Positions 28,701 through 35,745 of a DNA stretch of 64,000 bases are shown here, in pieces. A program made the translations under genes and the position numbers. The notes beneath the pieces are model-generated. The model saw nothing but the letters and a program-made list of their open reading frames with translations, did not search any database and had not been told where the DNA came from. The stretch comes from Pseudophaeobacter sp. EL27 (GTDB taxonomy: Bacteria > Pseudomonadota > Alphaproteobacteria > Rhodobacterales > Rhodobacteraceae), in NCBI RefSeq assembly GCF_900313025.1, contig NZ_OMPQ01000014.1, positions 3 to 64,002 on the forward strand, given 5' to 3'. The number at the start of each line of letters is the position of its first letter. The stretch's first letter is position 1.

Positions 28701-29055
28701 GTCAGAGTCCCAATCAACTGGCGAAACTGAATTCGATATACCGGAGATTTATGTCCCCTTCCTTCGCACCGTTCTAGAAGAGGCGGGAGCGGACGAAAAC
28801 ACTCCGGCACAACATCTTCAGGCTCTGCATCGTGTGACCCAGGAAATCGTGGATCGCATTGTCGAAGAGGTTGTTGCCAATCGCTCAATCTGGAGCACAT
28901 TCAAGATGGCTGATCAAGAAAATCTGCGATCTGAAATCTTCGAAAAACTGGTTGATGCAAAGATCGAGGGGCTTGGTGTTTTGGATGCAGAGCGGTTGTC
29001 GGAGCATTTGATGCAGCAAGCCAAGGCCAATGACGAAGCCTTGAGGGGATTCTGA
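25789..29055 (+). CDS. hsdR: type I restriction enzyme, endonuclease/translocase subunit
   Basis: HsdR translocates and cuts unmethylated DNA. In 1,088 residues it has the N-terminal PD-(D/E)xK nuclease (IPDVV...MVEAK, Lys169), Walker A at 334-341 (HTQGSGKS), the DEAH box at 443-446, and motif VI (QAIARVNRTG). The C-terminal helical part binds the methylase. It is complete. It overlaps hsdS by eleven bases, and its TGA overlaps the ATG of the metallopeptidase gene. Confidence 0.95.
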   Translation: MGHEFDDVEQPFIDQCVAMGWQAQTGNMDDPALTGRNSFKQVIAEATLRERLRAINPGPDGKPWLDEARLSEAVSALTRHGQRGLMEANQAVTDLLLKGLTVEGLPGWDGGRGQTIRYIAWDDVEANSFTVSNQFRVDCPPGHDVGKGFIIPDVVMLVNGIPVVMVEAKSPGIPEPLAEAVKQLRRYHNARKAALEVDENEGAPALFASVQLLIATSFDQARVGCIGAGLEYYGQWKTVVGPDGKGSEDEVAAALGKTRLSEQERMIAGMLRPAHLLDILRHYLLFMNVGGQTIKTVCRYQQYRAVNRALERLRTGKTRLQDGEYDRRGGIVWHTQGSGKSLTMVFMIRKMRTDLDLRKFKVIMVTDRKDLQRQLSETATMSGDVVELATSNSSLKRLARRKGPGLVFATIQKYRTDEDVAEVTKGPAFDVLNEDDTILVVVDEAHRTQAGDLHANLLAALPNCARIGFTGTPIIMGEKKRSTEIFGDFIDQYTIKEAEADGATVPVLYEGRTAEGAVKDGATLDGLFEDMFRGRSDEELEAIRKKYATKGNILEAKELIGEKARDMLQHYVTNLLPNGYKAQVVAYSRTAVVRYYAAFLEARDELLAEAAALPDRDKSLDDEELCIRPAKLQALVQAWRYRDTLEKIEFAAIMSGGNNDDASWKQWTEGSAQEMRIKRFKKPLFHKDPTKSDPLAFLIVKSMLLTGFDAPIEGVMYLDRSIREAELLQAIARVNRTGFGKTCGIVVDYFGVAHHLKSALSAYSDEDIDGALVSLTDQIPILRDRHIRVVDIFRREGLDDLSDDEKCLQVLATEKVRAEFTVKLKDFLKSLEIVLPRPEGLPFVKDAKRLAYIQARARNRFRDVAVIGSDVGAKVRKLIDDHVISLGIDPKIPPVQLTDAEFEDQVGQASGARAKASEMEHAIRSHIRKKLETDPVRFKKMSERLNQILDGFGHQWDEIIEQLQAIIDELRSESQSTGETEFDIPEIYVPFLRTVLEEAGADENTPAQHLQALHRVTQEIVDRIVEEVVANRSIWSTFKMADQENLRSEIFEKLVDAKIEGLGVLDAERLSEHLMQQAKANDEALRGF

Positions 29056-29807
29056 TGCCAAACCTCCCGCTTTCACCCATTCGAACCGGGGGCCGCTCAG
29101 TCCGTTTTTTCGACCAGCATTTGGACGTAGATGGCCTGTCGTTCAACATACGACGAAGCGATAGAAGAAAGACCCTCCAAATTACCGTGGAGAGGTCGGG
29201 TGAACTTGTAATTCTTGCGCCGCCGGACGCAACAGAAAGTGAACTGGTCGAGTTCGTTAAGGAGAAACTGCTTTGGGTGCATACCAAGTTAGAGGAAAAG
29301 GCGCGGCTTCAGCGAAGGGCCCCTGTTAAGGAGTTCGTCGATGGCGAGGGGTTCCTGTATCTTGGTAAAAGTTATCGCCTTCGCTTGGTCGACCGTCAGC
29401 TTGTCGATCTGACATTGAAGAATGGACGCTTCTGTCTTCGAACGGCCTCGGTCCATAGAGGCCGGGAAGTCTTTATTTCCTGGTATATTCGCAAGGCGCA
29501 GGCCTGGTTCGAGAAGCAAACCCTTCAGCATTCAAACCGCATGGATGTGAACATCAATGAAGTCAAAGTCCAGGACCTAGGCTTCCGGTGGGGTTCGTTC
29601 GGATCAGAGGGGAGGGTTTCCTTTCACTGGAAGGCTGCGCTTTTGCCGCCGAGGATCGCGCAATACATCATCATCCATGAACTGGCACATGCCCATCATT
29701 CCGATCATTCGGCGAAATTCTGGATCAAGGTTGAGCAACATCTCCCTGATTGGAGGGCCCGTAAAGAGTGGTTGGCCGAAAATGGAATGCAAGTTGAAGG
29801 CTTGTGA
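29055..29807 (+). CDS. YgjP/DUF45-type metallopeptidase linked to type I RM
   Basis: This 250-residue protein of the YgjP-like (DUF45) family has the zincin motif HELAH (His208, Glu209, His212) followed by the third-ligand region HHSDHSAKFW. The N-terminal half is beta-rich (FNIRRSDRRKTLQITVERSGELVILAPP). Such genes often accompany type I RM operons, but their role is not established. One proposal is turnover of HsdR. It shares one base with hsdR, so it is translated with it. Confidence 0.85.
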   Translation: MPNLPLSPIRTGGRSVRFFDQHLDVDGLSFNIRRSDRRKTLQITVERSGELVILAPPDATESELVEFVKEKLLWVHTKLEEKARLQRRAPVKEFVDGEGFLYLGKSYRLRLVDRQLVDLTLKNGRFCLRTASVHRGREVFISWYIRKAQAWFEKQTLQHSNRMDVNINEVKVQDLGFRWGSFGSEGRVSFHWKAALLPPRIAQYIIIHELAHAHHSDHSAKFWIKVEQHLPDWRARKEWLAENGMQVEGL

Positions 29808-29854
29808 ACGTTTCGATTTTGTTGGGGTAGCCCCTCAATCGACTCGAAGCAATA

Positions 29855-29874
29855 AAGTTGTCAGTTGACAACTT
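29855..29874. promoter_or_regulatory. palindrome upstream of toxin-antitoxin-like genes
   Basis: AAGTTGTCA (29855-29863) and TGACAACTT (29866-29874) form a perfect 9-bp inverted repeat with a two-base centre. It starts 39 bases before the HicA-like gene. This is the usual shape and place for an autoregulatory operator of a toxin-antitoxin operon. TTGACA within it could also serve as a -35 element. Confidence 0.5.
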
Positions 29875-29893
29875 AAAGAAAGAGACCTATTTA

Positions 29894-30172
29894 ATGCCTA
29901 GAAAGTCGCACAAGTCCAAGGAGATCGAAGCCGTTCTGCGTGAGCTGGAGGCCTTGGGTTGGACGGTCACTTTGCGTTCCGGGCGCGGTCATGCTTGGGG
30001 CCTGATCCGGTGTCCGAACAACGATCCTGACTGTAGGTGCGGTGAGTTTTGTCAGATGGGTGTCTGGTCGACGCCTCAAAATCCTGGCCGCTTTGCGCGG
30101 CAATTGAGAAGTCGGGCGCTTGGTTGCACGAAACTCGATAACACGAACGAAGGCGCGCAAGAGGACGAATAA
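29894..30172 (+). CDS. HicA-like small protein (possible mRNA interferase toxin)
   Basis: This 92-residue protein reads SKEIEAVLRELEALGWTVTLRSGRGHAWGLIRCPN, similar to the double-stranded RNA-binding-like fold of HicA toxins, in which a helix and strands lead to G-S-G-x-H with the catalytic histidine. It carries an additional cysteine cluster (CRCGEFC) and ends in a region seen in related proteins (STPQNPGRFARQLRS). The ATG lies 19 bases after the palindrome. It is followed after one base by a larger gene that is the probable partner. Toxin activity is inferred. Confidence 0.6.
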   Translation: MPRKSHKSKEIEAVLRELEALGWTVTLRSGRGHAWGLIRCPNNDPDCRCGEFCQMGVWSTPQNPGRFARQLRSRALGCTKLDNTNEGAQEDE

Positions 30173-30173
30173 T

Positions 30174-30761
30174 ATGGCAGAAATCGAGTTTGAACTGATC
30201 TTCGCCCTTCCAGAGGGTGAACATGAAGCGTTCCATCTGATGGACGCGGTCTTCGAGGCTGGCTTCGAGGATGCCATCGTCGGCACTGGTGTGCCTGGCG
30301 TGCTTGGCGTTGCGCTGGAAGCAGCGAGTGATCGTGCGGAAGATGCGATCCTCGATGCGGCGCGTGCGATCAAAAAGCAATTGCCGGAAGGCTCGGTTTT
30401 GTGGGAAGTGCGGCCTGACCTCGTCAGCTTGGCCGATGTTGCCAAGCGGTTGGACGTGACGCGCCAGTCGCTGCAAAAGCGCAAGATGCCCCCGGCCAGC
30501 CAGGGCGGGCTGTTCCGGATGGAAGAGGTCGCTGTGGTCATCATGGACGCTGCGGAAGGCAAGGGAGCTGGAGCGCGCAAAGGGCGCTTCGCAGTTGGCA
30601 AAGCGGGAAAGTGGCTTAGTGCGGGTAAACCGGCGCGGCGGGTGAACGCAGGCCTTGCCGTTGGCGCGATTGACGGGGCGACGCTGGAAGTGCGCGACGA
30701 TGCCAAGCAATTCATCTACGCTGATGAGATGAACGCAGAACCCCGAACTGGCGCGGCCTGA
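30174..30761 (+). CDS. putative antitoxin/DNA-binding partner of the HicA-like protein
   Basis: This 195-residue protein has an N-terminal alpha/beta part (IEFELIFALPEGEHEAFHLMDAVFEAGFEDAIVG) and a central helix-turn-helix (VSLADVAKRLDVTRQSLQKRKMPPASQGGLFR). A basic region follows. It starts one base after the HicA-like gene. It is not a standard HicB (no RNase H-like HicB motif), so it may be a new partner type. The function is inferred from position. Confidence 0.55.
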   Translation: MAEIEFELIFALPEGEHEAFHLMDAVFEAGFEDAIVGTGVPGVLGVALEAASDRAEDAILDAARAIKKQLPEGSVLWEVRPDLVSLADVAKRLDVTRQSLQKRKMPPASQGGLFRMEEVAVVIMDAAEGKGAGARKGRFAVGKAGKWLSAGKPARRVNAGLAVGAIDGATLEVRDDAKQFIYADEMNAEPRTGAA

Positions 30762-30775
30762 GAGAGTATCCGGCG

Positions 30776-31021
30776 ATGAGCTTGCTTGAAGACCCAATGC
30801 ATCCCGGTGAAGTCCTCAAAGAGCTTTACCTTGATCCTCTGGAGATGGGGGCCATCGCGTTTGCGCGGCGTCTGGGCGTGCCTCGGACGCGGATCGAGCG
30901 GCTGATCAAGGGCACGACGGGGATCACACCTGATACAGCGTACCGCCTTGCCCGCTTGTTCAACACGACCCCAGCTTACTGGGTTAGCTTGCAAACGAAT
31001 TACGACTTAGCGCGGGCATAA
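30776..31021 (+). CDS. HigA-family antitoxin-like XRE protein
   Basis: This 81-residue protein starts DPMHPGEVLKELYLDPLEMGAIAFARRLGVPRTRIERLIKG, a typical HigA-type XRE domain with the PGE-x-L-x-E-x-L start, and ends NTTPAYWVSLQTNYDLARA. No higB toxin lies next to it, so it is an orphan antitoxin or the third gene of the upstream module, 14 bases away. Confidence 0.8.
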   Translation: MSLLEDPMHPGEVLKELYLDPLEMGAIAFARRLGVPRTRIERLIKGTTGITPDTAYRLARLFNTTPAYWVSLQTNYDLARA

Positions 31022-31179
31022 CGATAGATCGGTGTATCTGATATTGATCGCTTTTCGCGGTTCTTTGCGGCGATTGCCAGTTCAGCGACGCCTATGGAGC
31101 GATTTCCATCAGGGATGGAACTTGGCTTGAGTTTGTGTTGATCTCAAGCGCAAGATGCTTTTTCAAAAAGGGGAAAATT

Positions 31180-32571
31180 TTGGAAGTTTTGGATCCACGA
31201 ACCGCAGAATTGGCCCCCGAAACACAGAACCTCTTTGATGAAGTTTCAAGTGTCGCAAGCGATCTGGCAAAGAAGCGCCCGTTTAGTCAAGAGGTCAACT
31301 CCCGGCTTAGTACCGAGTTTTTGCCAGACAGGATTACCGCGAGTCTGAACATGGAGGGTATCTCCGTTTCCAGAAGGCAGACTCTGCTGATGATGGATGC
31401 AATGACACTCTCCGAAAATAGCTCCAAAGCCGAAGCGGAAATTTACAATGCTCTGAAGGCAGACGAGTTCATTTTTGGCCTCACGGAGGAAAATCACCCA
31501 CTGACACCAAGTGCTATTCGAGAGACAAACAAGATACTTCAGAAAGAGATTCTGCCGAGTGCGGGCAAATTTCGTGAAACCGAGGTGGAGATCACCGGCG
31601 CTTCTTTTCAGCCACCACCACCTGCCGACATCGAACCCCTCGTGCGGGAAATGACGTCGCTCTACGGCGAAACGGAGGCGCTTCATCCGATTCTGCGCGC
31701 TGCCTGGCTTCATGCCACGTTTACCAGAATCCATCCGTTTGAAGATGGGAATGGCCGCACCGGTCGTCTGCTTCAAGATTACTCGCTACTATCCAGTGAC
31801 CTTTATCCAACAGGAATTCCTTCATCTCGAAGAGATGACTACTATGATGCGCTTGAGAAAGCTGACAGCGGTGATTGGAATCCACTCTGCCAGATGATCT
31901 GTGAGTTCGAACTGGCGATCTTATCTCGCGTGACATCTATTCTGGAAGAAGTTCAATCTCGGGGCCAATTCATCGAGACGCTGGCGAGGAGAGCTAGCGA
32001 CAAAAAAACCGGGGGCCTGCACAAGCAATACGTTGTCTGGAAACAGAGAATGCAGAACTTTTCAGACCAACTGGCGGCAACTTGCGAAGAATTGAACTCC
32101 AGCTCAGACATTCTTCATGTGCGCTCTGAAAAGTTTGATGCCATAGACTTCAGAAAATGGCGAGAAATCAGCGAAACGGGAAAATCAACGAATACTTGGT
32201 TTCTCAAGCAAACTTGGTTCTCTGAAGGAGAAGCGTTTTATCGAACGATCTTCTTCTTCAAGCGCCACAACTTCAGACCTGAGGACGTCCACGATAGGGA
32301 TGACCTATATGGAGCTGTTTCGCTGTGCCTAACGGGCGGCGAACCACAGGCCAATGTCAGATATAATTTTGATCAGTTCACGGACGACGAAATTCGACTC
32401 CGCGAGCTTCTTTACATCAACGACAAAATGCACCTTTACACAGCAACAACGGAAAAGCGCAAAGGCCGCTTTGGTCCAGAGGAAATTTGGGCCTGTGAAG
32501 AGATTGGAGATACTTCGGTTCTTGTCCAGAGCTTCTTAGAGGATATGTTTGTCCGCAAGCTCGGCATCTGA
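31180..32571 (+). CDS. Fic-domain protein with N-terminal inhibitory motif
   Basis: Fic enzymes usually AMPylate target proteins. The core motif HPFEDGNGRTGR is intact (His185 counting from TTG 31180). The N-terminal inhibitory-helix motif S-x-x-x-E-G is present as SLNMEG (Ser55-Gly60), so activity should be self-restrained (class II Fic). The C-terminal 200 residues are unassigned and may contact the target. TTG 31180 follows AAAGGGGAAA, a plausible ribosome binding site; an upstream GTG at 31135 in the same frame has none. Confidence 0.85.
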   Translation: MEVLDPRTAELAPETQNLFDEVSSVASDLAKKRPFSQEVNSRLSTEFLPDRITASLNMEGISVSRRQTLLMMDAMTLSENSSKAEAEIYNALKADEFIFGLTEENHPLTPSAIRETNKILQKEILPSAGKFRETEVEITGASFQPPPPADIEPLVREMTSLYGETEALHPILRAAWLHATFTRIHPFEDGNGRTGRLLQDYSLLSSDLYPTGIPSSRRDDYYDALEKADSGDWNPLCQMICEFELAILSRVTSILEEVQSRGQFIETLARRASDKKTGGLHKQYVVWKQRMQNFSDQLAATCEELNSSSDILHVRSEKFDAIDFRKWREISETGKSTNTWFLKQTWFSEGEAFYRTIFFFKRHNFRPEDVHDRDDLYGAVSLCLTGGEPQANVRYNFDQFTDDEIRLRELLYINDKMHLYTATTEKRKGRFGPEEIWACEEIGDTSVLVQSFLEDMFVRKLGI

Positions 32572-32616
32572 ACTGAACTTTGCAGTCAAGCGATGTTCGA
32601 TTGGGGCCCAGCGAGT

Positions 32617-34170
32617 CTAATGCCGCAACCCCCGCTCCGCATGCGCGTCCTGGCTATCTAGCTGTCCCTCAATCTCTCGGCGGCGGCTTTCGCTAAGGTC
32701 AAGCTCTGCTGCAAGCTCTCGTTCAGCGTCTTGTAGCTCGCCTCGTCGTTCAGCAATCCGTTCAAGGCCTTCATGGATGCGGCCTGCGAACGAATGAGCA
32801 AGGCCACGCAGTCTTTCAAGCCAGCCAGTTCCCTCTCGATCCTGCCGGTCGAGCGTGTCTCCAAGGCGGTCAAGTCCTTCGCGGAGGCCTCTGAGGCCGT
32901 CACCAACCGCTCGACGCAGGCGAGCAAGTCGCGTTCCAAGGCTGTCAGTTGGGTCATCTAATCCTCCTCGATCCGAATGCAGGTGATGCTTTGGCCGCCC
33001 ATCGTGCAGGTTCTGAGCCGCGTCTTCGATGGGTCCAGGATCAGCCAGGTCCCCTCGGGCCGCTCGATCCGCGTCAGGCCCAGTTCCGTCAGTTCCGAGC
33101 GCGTCAGATGCGCCGTCCAGAAAAAGCTCGCGACCATCATCAAGGCGATCCCCGTCAGCACCATCCCCGCGATCAGCCAGGGCGAGATCGTCAGCCAAAG
33201 GCGGATCGATCTGAGCCGCGTCTCGAACAAGGTCTCCGTTTCGGTCTGAAAGTGGCGCGTATCGCTCGCGATGGTATGCTGCGCGGCGCTCACAATGTTC
33301 TTCAAATCGATCCTGAAGCTCTTGAGCTGGGACGAGATCGAGGCGACGTGCTCGGCCCGGATCGTGTCGAGCTCCGCGTTCAGCTTCTCGCTCAGCCGGG
33401 TCGGCTTGCCAGTCTTCATGGAAAATCTCTCCTTTCAGCCGCCAGCGTTCGCCGGTCTCGGGGTCGCGGGCGGTGATGTAGGCCTTGCCCGCGCGTGGCA
33501 GGTCGAAGCCTGCGTCGGTTAGTGCGTCGACCATGGTGGCGCGGTCTGTGATCAGACCCATATCGATCTGGTCCTGTATCCAGGCGTGCAGCTCGTCCCG
33601 GCCCTGTGCGCGGGTGGGGGCTTCGATGGTGTCCCGGACGTCTTGGGCGCGCTCTACGTCCATGGGGTCGGCCCAGTCGTGGCGCTGGTTCATGACGTCC
33701 CGCAGGCTGTCATAGGCGTCCTGGTAGCCCGGTGGCGCGATGTTGAGGCTCTTGCCCGTGGTCAGCTCAAGGCGCGGCGTACAGAAGTGGAGTTCAACCC
33801 GGCCTTCGTGGCGATGGCGGACCCAGAGCACCTCATATTGCTCAGGGTCCAGCCCCGCGAAGGCCAGCCGTTCGAACTGGTCCATGACCTCGGCCTGTTG
33901 GTCCTCAGTCGGGGCGTCGCTGTCCGCAAAGCTGATCACGCCCGCGCGATAGGTCCACTGGTGGCGGCTGGCATCGATGAGGGCCTCGGTGCGCTCGGGG
34001 TTACCGCGCAGGACCTCGGGCAAAGGATCGCGCGTGACGGTTACGGGCTGGCCGTCGGCATCGCGGATCAGGTCGCGGTTGCCGTCATAGGCCAAGACTC
34101 GCTCGGCCACGAGATAGCCGACCGGCCCCGCGCCTGCGCCTTTGCCATTGGGGAAGAACTTGATCAGCAC
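32617..34170 (-). CDS. mobA: relaxase/mobilization nuclease (MobA type)
   Basis: This 517-residue relaxase nicks oriT and pilots DNA in mobilization. It starts MLIKFFPNGKGAGAGPVGYL, and the three-histidine metal site is recognisable in WVRHRHEGRVELHF. The C-terminal half is highly charged and Arg/Asp-rich. Two further genes lie inside its coding region in other frames (32658-32957 and 32958-33419), as in ColE1 where mbeB and mbeD nest in mbeA. The start overlaps mobC by seven bases. Confidence 0.88.
   Translation of the reverse strand: MLIKFFPNGKGAGAGPVGYLVAERVLAYDGNRDLIRDADGQPVTVTRDPLPEVLRGNPERTEALIDASRHQWTYRAGVISFADSDAPTEDQQAEVMDQFERLAFAGLDPEQYEVLWVRHRHEGRVELHFCTPRLELTTGKSLNIAPPGYQDAYDSLRDVMNQRHDWADPMDVERAQDVRDTIEAPTRAQGRDELHAWIQDQIDMGLITDRATMVDALTDAGFDLPRAGKAYITARDPETGERWRLKGEIFHEDWQADPAEREAERGARHDPGRARRLDLVPAQELQDRFEEHCERRAAYHRERYAPLSDRNGDLVRDAAQIDPPLADDLALADRGDGADGDRLDDGRELFLDGASDALGTDGTGPDADRAARGDLADPGPIEDAAQNLHDGRPKHHLHSDRGGLDDPTDSLGTRLARLRRAVGDGLRGLREGLDRLGDTLDRQDREGTGWLERLRGLAHSFAGRIHEGLERIAERRGELQDAERELAAELDLSESRRREIEGQLDSQDAHAERGLRH
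32658..32957 (-). CDS. MbeD/MobD-like mobilization protein nested in mobA
   Basis: This 99-residue helical, coiled-coil protein (MTQLTALERDLLACVERLV) is encoded entirely inside mobA in another frame. The ATG follows the stop of the mobB-like frame directly (TAG-ATG), with GGAGG a few bases upstream as a ribosome binding site. Its start resembles MbeD-type mobilization proteins (T-x-LE-x-xLL-x-x-L-x-x-L). Location, signal and family resemblance support it as a real gene. Confidence 0.65.
   Translation of the reverse strand: MTQLTALERDLLACVERLVTASEASAKDLTALETRSTGRIERELAGLKDCVALLIRSQAASMKALNGLLNDEASYKTLNESLQQSLTLAKAAAERLRDS
32958..33419 (-). CDS. MobB-like mobilization membrane protein nested in mobA
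   Basis: This 153-residue protein lies in another frame inside mobA. It has a helical N-terminal half (AELDTIRAEHVASISSQLKS) and two adjacent hydrophobic stretches around residues 75-105 (LTISPWLIAGMVLTGIALMMVASFFW). It ends directly before the mobD-like ATG. This matches the MobB/MbeB type of mobilization protein that associates with the membrane. GAAAGGAGAGAT lies just before the ATG. Confidence 0.65.
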   Translation of the reverse strand: MKTGKPTRLSEKLNAELDTIRAEHVASISSQLKSFRIDLKNIVSAAQHTIASDTRHFQTETETLFETRLRSIRLWLTISPWLIAGMVLTGIALMMVASFFWTAHLTRSELTELGLTRIERPEGTWLILDPSKTRLRTCTMGGQSITCIRIEED

Positions 34171-34637
34171 TGCCGCGCCTCATCGAGGAGGGCGGTAAGC
34201 TGGCGTTCAATCACCACAAGGCGGCGCGCGACGGTCAGCGTGTCGAGGTCCGTGCGCCCGGCCTTCATGGCGCGATTGAGCCAGCGGGCGATTTGGTTGA
34301 GGTTGCCGCCGATGCGTCCGACAGCGAGCACCAGCGCCGGATCGACGCGCGGCACGGGCTTACGTCGTCGCGCCTCAGTCAGGCCCAAAGCCTCACGCAG
34401 CAGGGTCGCGGCAGGCAGGCCAGCGGCCTCGGCCTTGGCGCGCAACTGGGCCTTCTCGGACGCTGTGCACCGGAAGACGAAGGTCTCGGTCAGCGGCTCT
34501 TTGGTGCGGGCTTTTCCCGCGCCGGTGGGGTTCGAAGGGGAGGCTTGCCGCCCCTCGCAAGGTCCCGTGTCAGCAGCGCCAGCGTATGACATGGGTCGCC
34601 TTGCTGTTTGCTCTTCGGTGGGATCGGTGCTGGTCAT
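34164..34637 (-). CDS. mobC: MobC-like relaxosome accessory protein
   Basis: This 157-residue protein has the C-terminal MobC domain: TFVFRCTASEKAQLRAKAEAAGLPAATLLREALGL, followed by VGRIGGNLNQIARWLNRAMKAGRTDLDTL. Such proteins bind oriT and help the relaxase. It overlaps mobA by seven bases and the upstream HTH gene by four, so the genes form one operon. Confidence 0.85.
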   Translation of the reverse strand: MTSTDPTEEQTARRPMSYAGAADTGPCEGRQASPSNPTGAGKARTKEPLTETFVFRCTASEKAQLRAKAEAAGLPAATLLREALGLTEARRRKPVPRVDPALVLAVGRIGGNLNQIARWLNRAMKAGRTDLDTLTVARRLVVIERQLTALLDEARQC

Positions 34638-35488
34638 GTTCTGAGGCCTGCCGCCGTGATTTGCGCCTGCGTCACCAACTCAGCGGCCAAGAGCGCATCG
34701 ATCTGGCCGGGTGTGATATGGCGGCAAAGGGGATGCTTGTCCGTGACCCAATTAGCCAAGCCTGTGAGCATCTGGGCTTCCTTCGCCTTCGCTTCATCTC
34801 GGCCCTTGGCGATGTCTTCGACATAGGCGCGCCACCGTCCCGACCTGAACCAGTTATCCGAGAAACAGACTTTCGAGCGGGTGAAGCCCGCGCTCTCGGT
34901 CGCGTAGGCCCTTACGGCCTGGAACAGGTCCTCGACCTCTGTTCCAGCGTCCAAAGCCTCCCTTATCCGGCTGAGGCACTCAGCCTTCCCGCGCAAACGG
35001 TCGGGCGGATAGGAGGCCAAAATCTTCTCAGCCTCTTCATCCTCCGCCGCCTCGCGCTCGCGCGTAGGTGGTTTATGGATGGTTTTAGGATGGTTTGGGG
35101 GCCGTGGTGGCCCCGGTACCCCGGCCACTGTGGCCCCCGTTCCGGGTCCAGTCTGGACGGGGTCCACAGTGGCCCCCGTCTCGATCTCGGGCTCGGCGGT
35201 CAGTTCAAGCGCCTCGACCCTGGCCAGATCGATCCGGTAGACGACGGTGAAACCGTTCTTGCAAGTCCTCGCGCCGGTCTCGACGAGGATGCCTTCTTTC
35301 AAGAACTCGCGCACGGTCCGCTTAACGGTGGTCTCTCCCAGCTCCGTATGCCGCTGGATCGTGCCCTTCGAACACCAGATGCCCGACCCATCATCAGAGG
35401 CCTTGTCCGCCAAAAACATGATGATCTGCTTGCGCGTCGCACTCCCAAACTTCCGCTCGGCACAAGCGTTTGCCACGCGCCAGCTCAT
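34634..35488 (-). CDS. helix-turn-helix protein, first gene of the mob operon
   Basis: This 284-residue protein has an N-terminal winged helix (RKQIIMFLADKASDDGSGIWCSKGTIQRHTELGETTVKRTVREFLKEGIL) like plasmid replication or control proteins. A Gly/Pro/Thr-rich linker (residues 90-150) follows, encoded by repeated GTGGCCCCCGT words at about 35120-35185. The C-terminal domain is helical. It may initiate replication of the excised element or regulate the mob operon. The family is not named with certainty. Confidence 0.7.
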   Translation of the reverse strand: MSWRVANACAERKFGSATRKQIIMFLADKASDDGSGIWCSKGTIQRHTELGETTVKRTVREFLKEGILVETGARTCKNGFTVVYRIDLARVEALELTAEPEIETGATVDPVQTGPGTGATVAGVPGPPRPPNHPKTIHKPPTREREAAEDEEAEKILASYPPDRLRGKAECLSRIREALDAGTEVEDLFQAVRAYATESAGFTRSKVCFSDNWFRSGRWRAYVEDIAKGRDEAKAKEAQMLTGLANWVTDKHPLCRHITPGQIDALLAAELVTQAQITAAGLRT

Positions 35489-35507
35489 TGGAAGGCCTCA
35501 GGGGCAA

Positions 35508-35557
35508 GGTTTGACAGTTCGCCGCTAAGTGCTTGATGCGCCGTGGTGGGTTTGACA
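35508..35557. repeat. GGTTTGACA repeats near the right end of element 1
   Basis: GGTTTGACA occurs at 35508-35516 and 35549-35557, within 100 bases of the right attachment site. It matches the pair near att1. No gene lies between 35489 and the att site, so an oriT or recombination arm sites could be here. Confidence 0.4.
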
Positions 35558-35602
35558 GATTTTTCGTGACTAACCTGTTGAGCCTTATCAATAAGCTTCG
35601 GT

Positions 35603-35647
35603 TTGAAAATCCTCGTGTCGGTGGTTCGATTCCGCCCCCGGGCACCA
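35603..35647 (+). repeat. attachment site att2 (copy of tRNA-Phe 3' end)
   Basis: These 45 bases are identical to tRNA-Phe 19385-19429, from the anticodon loop through CCA, but lack the 5' half of a tRNA. They form the junction between element 1 and element 2. Confidence 0.93.
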
Positions 35648-35700
35648 CTAAATCACTGAAATAGTTGATTTATTTGGCTCGTTGAAGCCTTTGAAATTCT

Positions 35701-35739
35701 CCCGTAAAAGTTACACACAGTTATACACTCTTTTACGGG
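35701..35739 (+). promoter_or_regulatory. hairpin directly upstream of the element 2 integrase start
   Basis: CCCGTAAAAG (35701-35710) and CTTTTACGGG (35730-35739) form a perfect 10-bp stem over a 19-base loop. The 3' arm ends six bases before the TTG start codon, so ACGGG in the arm would be the ribosome binding site and the hairpin would mask it. The same structure is kept before the element 3 integrase (61523-61561). It could also be a DNA site for the recombinase. Confidence 0.6.
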
Positions 35740-35745
35740 CTTGCT

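Noticed and set aside
33586-34644. 352-residue frame opposite mobA/mobC
   Set aside because: Antisense of the relaxase and MobC genes, whose motifs are clear.
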